This document shows, one piece after another, positions 1 to 5,087 of a DNA stretch of 6,930 nucleotides. Below the pieces are notes generated by a model. The model was not told the origin of the DNA. It did not search any database and worked only from the letters and a program-made list of their open reading frames with translations. The stretch's first letter is position 1, and each line of letters opens with the position of its first letter. The DNA lies in contig JAGVNP010000248.1 of the NCBI GenBank assembly GCA_020053185.1, forward strand, positions 1 through 6,930, given 5' to 3'. Source of the DNA: Deltaproteobacteria bacterium. GTDB taxonomy: Bacteria > Desulfobacterota > Desulfomonilia > UBA1062. The position numbers and the translations under genes are program-made.

Positions 1-10
1 CGAATGTGTT

Positions 11-32
11 CAGAATGACAAAATCATTTCTG
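11..32 (-). other. small hairpin just downstream of rdgB
   Basis: Positions 11-18 and 24-32 are inverted repeats (CAGAATGA against TCATTTCTG, with one bulged base) around a 5-nt loop. The element begins 12 nt after the rdgB stop, where a 3'-end structure would be expected. On the minus strand it is not followed by a T-run, so it is not a classic intrinsic terminator. It could be an mRNA 3' stabiliser, part of a dispersed repeat continuing beyond the window, or chance. Confidence 0.3.
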
Positions 33-43
33 GGAGATGGCGA

Positions 44-634
44 TTAGATGTATCTCAGCTCTTTCAGTTTTTCTTTGAGGTTGATGAGAGCGCGTTTTCT
101 ATGGCTGCGGGTATTTTTTTCTTCGGGTGTGAGTTGGGCGAAGGTTTTATTGGAAGAGGGATCGAGGAAGACCGGGTCATAGCCGAATCCGTTAGAGCCG
201 ATTGGTTTTTCGAGTATGACGCCGTGATATTCGCCTTTAGCAGTGATGACTTTGCCGTCTGGAGATGCGAGTGCCATGACGCATACGAAGTGTGCGTTTC
301 TATTTTTTTCGTCTTTGAGTTTTTTAAGGAGCAGGGTGTAGTTGTCCTGGTCGGTGGAGTTTGGTCCTGCAAAGCGTGCAGAGAGAACGCCGGGTTTTCC
401 GTTAAGAGCATCCACGCACAGGCCTGAGTCATCAGCAAGAGCGGTTATGTGGGAAGCCTTTGCCCAGGCCAATGCCTTTTTGGTAGAGTTTTCTTCAAAT
501 GTAGAGCCGTCCTCGATGACATCTATGGAGAGGTTGATCTCGTCTGGGGTGACGATAGCGAGATTCGGATCAGCGAGGATTTCTTTTATCTCTTTGATCT
601 TTTTTTTGTTCGTGGTGGCAAGCAGAATTTTCAT
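44..634 (-). CDS. rdgB: RdgB/HAM1 family XTP/dITP pyrophosphatase
   Basis: This 196-residue protein hydrolyses non-canonical purine nucleoside triphosphates (XTP, dITP, ITP) to the monophosphate and pyrophosphate, keeping hypoxanthine and xanthine out of DNA and RNA. It is a soluble cytosolic enzyme, known as a dimer in the family. Visible motifs are the N-terminal ATTNKKKIKE nucleotide-binding segment (6-15), FEENSTKKA (46-54, with metal-ligand Glu and Lys53), ADDSGL (67-72, with Asp69 as the catalytic base position), PGVLSARFAG (81-90), GSNGFGYDP (146-154) and SHR (177-179). The length matches the usual 190-200 residues. The reading frame stays open to 748, but the family begins at MKILLATTN, so I place the start at 634. 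That ATG overlaps the rph stop in an ATGA and has no good Shine-Dalgarno sequence, which suggests translational coupling to rph. The N-terminal AAK-rich stretch contains a run of eight A (600-607 on the complement). Confidence 0.96.
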   Translation of the reverse strand: MKILLATTNKKKIKEIKEILADPNLAIVTPDEINLSIDVIEDGSTFEENSTKKALAWAKASHITALADDSGLCVDALNGKPGVLSARFAGPNSTDQDNYTLLLKKLKDEKNRNAHFVCVMALASPDGKVITAKGEYHGVILEKPIGSNGFGYDPVFLDPSSNKTFAQLTPEEKNTRSHRKRALINLKEKLKELRYI

Positions 635-1407
635 TTTAGACCGAGAACATCTGATTGTTTTTTCATGAGCTGGTGAATTCCTTTTTGTGCGATCTCGACA
701 AGTTTTATGAGTTGGTCTTGTGAGAAAGGTTTGCCTTCTGCAGTGCACTGTACTTCGATAAGGTGATCTTTGCCTGTCATGACAACGTTCATGTCAACTT
801 CTGCGTTTGAGTCTTCTTCGTAGTTGAGGTCGAGGAAGAGATTCTCGCCTACGATGCCCACCGAGATTGCAGCGACCTGGTCAAGGATCGGGTTTCTGGC
901 GATCAATCGGTTTTTAAGCATGGATGAGACGGCATCGTAGAGCGCAACATATGCGCCGGTGATGGAAGCTGTTCTTGTGCCGCCGTCGGCCTGAATCACG
1001 TCGCAGTCGATCATTATGGTCCTCTCGCCCAGGATATTGAGGTTTACAGCTGCCCGAAGTGCTCTGCCGATGAGTCGCTGGATCTCGTGCGTTCTGCCGC
1101 CGAGCTTGCCTCTGGATGCCTCGCGCACTGAGCGCTGTTTTGTAGATGCAGGCAGCATGCTGTATTCTGCAGTGATCCATCCTGTGCCGGAGTTTTTCAA
1201 ATGGGGCGGCACTTTCTCATCGATGTTTGCAGCGCAGATGACTTTTGTTTCGCCCATTTCGATGAGGCATGAGCCTGCGGCATGTTTGAGAAAGCCCCTG
1301 GTCATTTTTACTTCTCTCATCTGATCAGGTTTTCTGTTGTCGAAACGCTTGTCGATTTTTGGCCGTGCAACGCCTTTGTCTTTCAGGATTTCCTCAATAG
1401 ATGCCAT
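631..1407 (-). CDS. rph: Ribonuclease PH
   Basis: RNase PH is a phosphorolytic 3'-to-5' exoribonuclease that trims tRNA precursors and other RNAs, using phosphate and releasing nucleoside diphosphates; it works as a hexameric ring. The 258 residues carry the family landmarks: DNRKPDQMR (23-31), GTGWITAEYSMLP (74-86), GGRTHEIQRLIGRALRA (103-119, with Arg105 at the phosphate-binding position), QADGGTRTASITGAY (139-153, with the GTR phosphate loop) and the acidic pair Asp199 and Asp205 in EEDSNAEVDMNVV. The protein is about 20 residues longer than typical family members because of a hydrophilic N-terminal extension before the conserved core. The 1407 start is preferred because a strong AAAGGGGG ribosome binding site lies 4 nt upstream, and the next Met (30) would cut into the conserved DxRKPDQ segment. 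rph is first in the operon and its stop overlaps the rdgB start, a common pairing in bacteria. Confidence 0.97.
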   Translation of the reverse strand: MASIEEILKDKGVARPKIDKRFDNRKPDQMREVKMTRGFLKHAAGSCLIEMGETKVICAANIDEKVPPHLKNSGTGWITAEYSMLPASTKQRSVREASRGKLGGRTHEIQRLIGRALRAAVNLNILGERTIMIDCDVIQADGGTRTASITGAYVALYDAVSSMLKNRLIARNPILDQVAAISVGIVGENLFLDLNYEEDSNAEVDMNVVMTGKDHLIEVQCTAEGKPFSQDQLIKLVEIAQKGIHQLMKKQSDVLGLK

Positions 1408-1411
1408 TTAT

Positions 1412-1419
1412 CCCCCTTT
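1412..1419 (-). promoter_or_regulatory. rph ribosome binding site
   Basis: AAAGGGGG on the minus strand lies 4 nt upstream of the ATG at 1407. It supports the longer rph start with its N-terminal extension. Confidence 0.7.
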
Positions 1420-1435
1420 GTTTGTAAGTAAAGAG

Positions 1436-1465
1436 CATATAAGTTTTTAAAAGGCAGTAAGTCAA
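1436..1465 (-). promoter_or_regulatory. candidate sigma-70-type promoter for rph-rdgB
   Basis: On the minus strand TTGACT (1465-1460, five of six matches to the -35 consensus) is followed after 18 bp by TATATG (1441-1436, four of six). A 17-bp spacing with TTATAT is the alternative. Transcription would begin near 1429, leaving a short leader of about 20 nt that contains the ribosome binding site. This is the only good promoter-like pair seen upstream of the operon. It is assigned by eye. Confidence 0.55.
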
Positions 1466-1480
1466 GCACTTAGAAGCTCT

Positions 1481-1536
1481 CAGTTATCAGGGATCAGGGG
1501 CTAGCAATTCGAAATTCGAAATCCGAAATTCGCAAT
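1481..1536. repeat. 7-bp periodic repeat block A (8 degenerate units)
   Basis: From 1481 to 1536 the sequence divides cleanly into eight consecutive 7-bp units. The first three are CAG-led (CAGTTAT, CAGGGAT, CAGGGGC). After a transitional TAGCAAT they become CGAAAT-type units (TCGAAAT twice, CCGAAAT, TCGCAAT). Identity drifts along the block while the phase holds. It sits between the divergent rph and 1594 genes, upstream of the candidate promoter at 1557. The first part shares the exact 13-mer CAGGGATCAGGGG with block B at 3146-3158. Similar strings occur, as I recall, dispersed in intergenic DNA of several environmental phyla. Function is unknown. A spurious minus-strand open frame (1494-1682) reads through it. 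Confidence 0.8.
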
Positions 1537-1556
1537 TGTGAAACAGACAATCCTTC

Positions 1557-1585
1557 TTGACACCTTGAGGCAGAGTCGGTAAATC
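1557..1585 (+). promoter_or_regulatory. candidate promoter for the 1594 gene, implying a near-leaderless mRNA
   Basis: TTGACA (1557-1562) is a perfect -35 hexamer, followed after 17 bp by TAAATC (1580-1585), which matches only three of six -10 positions. Initiation would fall near 1592, only a few bases before the ATG at 1594. The absence of a Shine-Dalgarno sequence close to that ATG fits a nearly leaderless message. The weak -10 makes this tentative; transcription could start further upstream. Confidence 0.35.
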
Positions 1586-1593
1586 CTTGCTGT

Positions 1594-3141
1594 ATGAAGT
1601 TAAATTCTACGCAATCATCAGAAAAGCTGATAGCTCTTGGTGTATGCGTTTTTAGCTTTGCATGTCTTATACCAATTATCATTCACCGGGGTTTGTGGCA
1701 GGGCCAGGAGATATGGATACTGGAGGCTATCAAATCTGTACACAGATCATTTCATCTGGCACCTAGGCTGGGAGGAAACCTGATTTTTGACCACAATCCT
1801 GTCTCCATACTTTTGTTTTCCATTATACCAGGAGACAATATCATCTTTTTCAGGATTCTTCCCCTTGTGCTCGGGCTTATTTTAGCAAGCGCAGTTTTTG
1901 TTTATTGTCGTCTCTTGTGGGATATGTGGGCAGGTTTTGGGGCAGGGCTTATTACTGCAAGCAGTTTCGGGTTTCTGGTTGCATACTCATCAATGAACAT
2001 GGAGGTTATCCCTTGCACGTTTGCTGCTCTTTCCTTCATGATATTTTCTCTTGCATATCTGCGATCCCTGTCTGACAAATGGTATGTCTCTTCCTATGTC
2101 CTTGCCGCCATTGCCTTTGTCACTGGCGGATGGATACCATTGTCATTTGTGTTTTTTGGCATAGTGATCCTGATTTTGTTCGATCTATCTTTGGAAAGAT
2201 TTTTTGAGATCCGGGCATTAAAGGGATTTGTTTTTTTTATTGGTGCATGGATTGCCTTTTACATTATTTTTCGCTTTGCAGGAGGAGCTTCATTTGTGAG
2301 CCGGGCTTTGTCTAATGGTTCGGACCTTGGTTTTTTTGCAAGCCTATGGATATTCATCAAGGCAACACTGCCCTGGCTGCCCTTACTGATACCCGCATGG
2401 GTTTACGAGATAGATCCTGAAGGAGATGGGGCGTGGAAAAGTCTTCTGCCTGCAAAGATAGGGTTTGGTCTTACCTTTTTAATTCTTTGGCTCTCAAAAC
2501 TGACTGAGCCAGGATATGCCATTTTTGCAGTTCCTTTTATGGGAATTCTTATCGGCTACTGGGTCTCAAGCAAGATGAAAGGGTTTTTCCCTAAAATAAA
2601 GACATGGGCGATTATTTTTTCAGGCATGATCATCTTTGTTGCAGGCTTGTTTTCGATCATTAACCTGGAATGGAGCATGATTGCATATAAAGGAATATCG
2701 CTCGCAGCGCTTATTATTCTTGGTGGTCTGATTATGTGGTTTGTCAGGAAAGACAGACTTAGCCTTGCTGTTGCAATAGAAATCGCTGTGGTTTTTGTAG
2801 TCATCATTAGCTGCTCGGTTATTCTTTTTCCCTATAAAGAGAAAAATAATCCGCTGGAATATATGTCATCGATTGCTTTATCTGATAAAGCCTACCTGGT
2901 CTTTGAGGACGATCTGCATATGCGGGGATATCTTGCACATGCAGGCGCAAAACCGCCCATACTTGTGGATAAAAAATTCAGGCCTCTGGGCGATGATTAT
3001 TCTCTTGCAGTATCTGCACAGGATATGGATGAGTTGGTAGACGGGCTTGAAGACCGTATGAATGTGGAAGTAAAAAGCAGTTTTGAATCTGACCGCAATT
3101 ATGCTCTTCTTACTGTGTCTCCAAAGAATGCAGGGGACTAG
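1594..3141 (+). CDS. ArnT/PMT-like GT-C membrane protein with altered active-site motifs
   Basis: This 515-residue polytopic membrane protein has about 11-12 hydrophobic segments (first at about 12-31, last at about 391-412) followed by a soluble C-terminal domain of about 100 residues (413-515), presumably periplasmic. The architecture and several motifs fit the ArnT/PMT_2 group of GT-C glycosyltransferases, which move sugars from polyprenyl-phosphate donors on the outer face of the inner membrane: GLW-x(3)-E in the first loop (33-39), APRLGGNLIFDHNP (56-69), ATLPWLPLLIPA (257-268), and SKLTEPGYAIFAVP followed by ILIGYW (301-323). The usual LWGPDE is LWQGQE here, so the catalytic Asp position is Gln38. 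The EKP/DKPP motif is DHNP (66-69), losing its Lys. Glu137 in NMEVIP may replace a second acidic residue. It may be a divergent enzyme or a non-catalytic relative. The ATG at 1594 is the only ATG before Met111 but has no nearby ribosome binding site. The gene is monocistronic, divergent from rph and convergent with the TMTC-like gene. Confidence 0.75.
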   Translation: MKLNSTQSSEKLIALGVCVFSFACLIPIIIHRGLWQGQEIWILEAIKSVHRSFHLAPRLGGNLIFDHNPVSILLFSIIPGDNIIFFRILPLVLGLILASAVFVYCRLLWDMWAGFGAGLITASSFGFLVAYSSMNMEVIPCTFAALSFMIFSLAYLRSLSDKWYVSSYVLAAIAFVTGGWIPLSFVFFGIVILILFDLSLERFFEIRALKGFVFFIGAWIAFYIIFRFAGGASFVSRALSNGSDLGFFASLWIFIKATLPWLPLLIPAWVYEIDPEGDGAWKSLLPAKIGFGLTFLILWLSKLTEPGYAIFAVPFMGILIGYWVSSKMKGFFPKIKTWAIIFSGMIIFVAGLFSIINLEWSMIAYKGISLAALIILGGLIMWFVRKDRLSLAVAIEIAVVFVVIISCSVILFPYKEKNNPLEYMSSIALSDKAYLVFEDDLHMRGYLAHAGAKPPILVDKKFRPLGDDYSLAVSAQDMDELVDGLEDRMNVEVKSSFESDRNYALLTVSPKNAGD

Positions 3142-3222
3142 GAGACAGGGATCAGGGGTCAGGATTAAGGATGATGGGTTGCAAATTACAAATTATGAAT
3201 TTTTAATTCAGCATTCAGATTC
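3139..3222. repeat. 7-bp periodic repeat block B (12 degenerate units)
   Basis: Starting at the TAG stop codon of the upstream gene, twelve consecutive 7-bp units run to 3222. They begin TAGGAGA, CAGGGAT, CAGGGGT, CAGGATT, then become AATT-ended (GCAAATT, ACAAATT, ATGAATT, TTTAATT) and finish with CAGCATT and CAGATTC. Positions 3146-3158 are identical to 1488-1500 of block A, and both blocks pass from G-rich CAG units to AT-rich units in the same direction. The block nearly fills the 115-bp gap between two convergent genes. AT-rich, weakly periodic sequence continues to about 3264 and may include the last codons of the minus-strand gene. No convincing intrinsic terminator is visible; GAATT-TTT-AATTC (3198-3210) is only a short palindrome. 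Confidence 0.75.
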
Positions 3223-3256
3223 ACTATCAAAGAATCCCTACCTCTTAATTTAATTC

Positions 3257-5077
3257 TTAATCCTTTTTAATCCCCTGAGCTGATTTTGCTCTCTGATAAT
3301 ATTCCAGTGCTTTTGCATTATCTCCCATGCTGGTGTATGCATTGCCAATGCTCTTTAATATCTCGGGCGGACAAGATTTTAGACTGCCTGCTTTTTCATA
3401 ATACATGGATGCTTCTTCTATTTTTCCAATTTTCCATGCACTTATACCCATGCTGAAATAGGTAAAACAGGCAAAGCTTGTTTTATCAATGTTGGTTGCA
3501 GCTAAGATCTCTTTGTATGTCTTGTATGCATTGGGAAAGTCCTTTTTCGCCCAAAAAGAATTTGCAAGACCAAGTTTTGCCTTCATGAGATCAGGCTTTA
3601 ATTTAAGAGCCTGCTGATAGTTGTTGATGGCATTGTCGTATTGTCCCATCATCATCTGGGCAAGGGCCAGGTTGCTCATGGCAAGGTAGTCATAGGGAAG
3701 TTCGATGATTGCGTTTATGCATAGTTCCTGGGCTTCCTGGAATCTTCTCTGTTTTATATAGATCTGCGCAAGGTTTACATTGCCGGAGCTTGAGTTCGGA
3801 TATTTTGCAATGGTGTTTTCCCACAGGGTTTGCGAGTCCTGCCAGATGTCGTTTTGGTGAATGGTCATTGCGCTATACATAATGACTATCATGGACAGCA
3901 GTGCCACAGAAATGAGTTTCGGAAAATCTTTTGATATCCACTTTACCTGGATGCGCGTATCCCATAGCCTGATAATGATAAAGCCCAGAAGCACGCACCA
4001 GCTTAAAGCCGAGAGCAAGCCGTACCGGTCAGTGAGTGTCTGCGAGATGGGGAAAACATGAGATACAGGTAGCAAAAATATGTAATACCATGCCACGAAA
4101 ATCGCATAGATATACCATCTTTTGAATATGGCCAATAGACAAGAACCTATCAATATCACATTTATCATGACAAAAGCCCAAGGCTGCCACATAGATGGAT
4201 CAGTGTATAATTTTATGGGATAGTCTGCTGTATAGATTATGGTAAATGCAATAAGCCTGATATAGCTCACAAGGATCTGGGATACTGCAAGCAGGTTTGT
4301 CCAGAAAGAACCTCCATGATATGGTTTTATCCCGCCTGCAGAAGCCATCATAGTGATGAGTCTCGTGATCATGGGAACAACTATAATAAGCAGTGCTCCA
4401 TAGAAAATGAGCCTTTTCTTTACGGAGACGAACTCCCTTCGATGGAGCAGTAGGCACAGGTCGATTGCAGCTATTATTATGGGGATCATAAGTGCAGTAG
4501 GCTTTGAGAGAGCAGCAAGCACAAGAGAGAGGATACTGAATCCATAATAGATTTTTTTGCCTGACCTTGCTTTTAAAAATGTCCACAGACTTAAAAAAGT
4601 GAAGATTCCGAGTAAGGGCTCTTTTCTTGCATAGAGCCATGCAGTGGACTCCACGTGTATGGGGTGCAGGGCATAGATGAGCGAAGAGATGCTTGCCCAC
4701 AGGAATGACTTGTCTTCATCGATGCCGAAAGATATGAACAGCTCTTTTAAAAAGAGCCAGCATATAAGGATCATGATAAAATAAAGAAGTATGCTATGCA
4801 GATGCATACCTAAAACCACTTCATCTCCCCAGATGGAAAAGTCGATCATATAAGACAGATCTCTTACAGGTTGATGGGTAGAATCAGCGTGAAAGATAAG
4901 GATGTCTTTCAGGTTTTCAATTGATATCGAGTGAATGGTAGATCTTGTAAAAAGTGCTGGGTCATCCCAGTTTGTGGCCTCATTATCGAGGATATTAAAA
5001 TGCAAAACAAAGATAAGGATGAACAGTAGTACAACAAAGAGTTGTTTTATGTGTGATTTGTTTTTTAAAATATTCAT
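3257..5077 (-). CDS. TMTC-like GT-C membrane protein with C-terminal TPR repeats
   Basis: This 606-residue protein has a polytopic membrane part (about 11-405) followed by a soluble TPR region (about 428-603). The membrane part resembles the TMTC family, whose eukaryotic members are GT-C O-mannosyltransferases. It has an acidic first loop NWDDP (36-40, the likely catalytic Asp site), HQPVRDLSY (68-76), HPIHVESTAWLYARKE (138-153), LSKPTALMIP (190-199), a DUF1736-like stretch (SFWTNLL, SYIRLIAFTIIYTADYP, 257-287) and DRYGLLSALSW (350-360). About five TPRs follow: roughly 430-463, 464-497, 498-531, 535-568 and 570-603. The likely role is transfer of sugar from a polyprenyl-phosphate donor to an exported protein or glycan, with the TPRs binding a partner on the outer face; this is an inference from the family. 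The start lies 10 nt after the stop of the secreted-protein gene. No Shine-Dalgarno sequence is visible, so translation may depend on the upstream gene. It is not an OGT: no GT41 domain is present. Confidence 0.8.
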   Translation of the reverse strand: MNILKNKSHIKQLFVVLLFILIFVLHFNILDNEATNWDDPALFTRSTIHSISIENLKDILIFHADSTHQPVRDLSYMIDFSIWGDEVVLGMHLHSILLYFIMILICWLFLKELFISFGIDEDKSFLWASISSLIYALHPIHVESTAWLYARKEPLLGIFTFLSLWTFLKARSGKKIYYGFSILSLVLAALSKPTALMIPIIIAAIDLCLLLHRREFVSVKKRLIFYGALLIIVVPMITRLITMMASAGGIKPYHGGSFWTNLLAVSQILVSYIRLIAFTIIYTADYPIKLYTDPSMWQPWAFVMINVILIGSCLLAIFKRWYIYAIFVAWYYIFLLPVSHVFPISQTLTDRYGLLSALSWCVLLGFIIIRLWDTRIQVKWISKDFPKLISVALLSMIVIMYSAMTIHQNDIWQDSQTLWENTIAKYPNSSSGNVNLAQIYIKQRRFQEAQELCINAIIELPYDYLAMSNLALAQMMMGQYDNAINNYQQALKLKPDLMKAKLGLANSFWAKKDFPNAYKTYKEILAATNIDKTSFACFTYFSMGISAWKIGKIEEASMYYEKAGSLKSCPPEILKSIGNAYTSMGDNAKALEYYQRAKSAQGIKKD

Positions 5078-5087
5078 AAGAGGATGG

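Noticed and set aside
101..676. Several plus-strand open frames opposite rdgB
   Set aside because: They are antisense shadows of a strongly supported rdgB gene with no ribosome binding sites or domains.
635..748. Upstream open extension of the rdgB frame (38 extra codons)
   Set aside because: It is the out-of-frame shadow of the rph 3' end. The family begins at MKILLATTN, and that ATG overlaps the rph stop.
1576..1591. Sigma-54-type promoter (GG...GC) before the 1594 gene
   Set aside because: The GG-to-GC spacing is 11 rather than the required 12, and initiation would fall inside the gene.
1494..1682. 62-codon minus-strand open frame in the divergent intergenic region
   Set aside because: It reads antisense through the start of the 1594 gene and the heptad repeats (giving ISDFEFRI-type peptide). 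It has no ribosome binding site and no recognisable domain.
1481..3222. CRISPR-like interpretation of the repeat blocks
   Set aside because: The units are 7 bp, directly adjacent and degenerate, with no 20-40-bp repeats alternating with spacers and no cas genes.
3195..3236. Intrinsic terminator between the convergent genes
   Set aside because: Only weak 5-bp palindromes (GAATT/AATTC and GATTC/GAATC) in AT-rich repeats are seen, with no GC-rich stem followed by a T-run on either strand.
4200..4700. 166-codon minus-strand open frame
   Set aside because: It is a frame shadow inside the TMTC-like gene, with low-complexity Cys/His-rich composition and no motif support.
3257..5077. O-GlcNAc transferase (OGT) identity suggested by TPRs
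   Set aside because: The TPRs are C-terminal to a polytopic membrane domain with TMTC-type motifs, and no GT41 catalytic domain is present.
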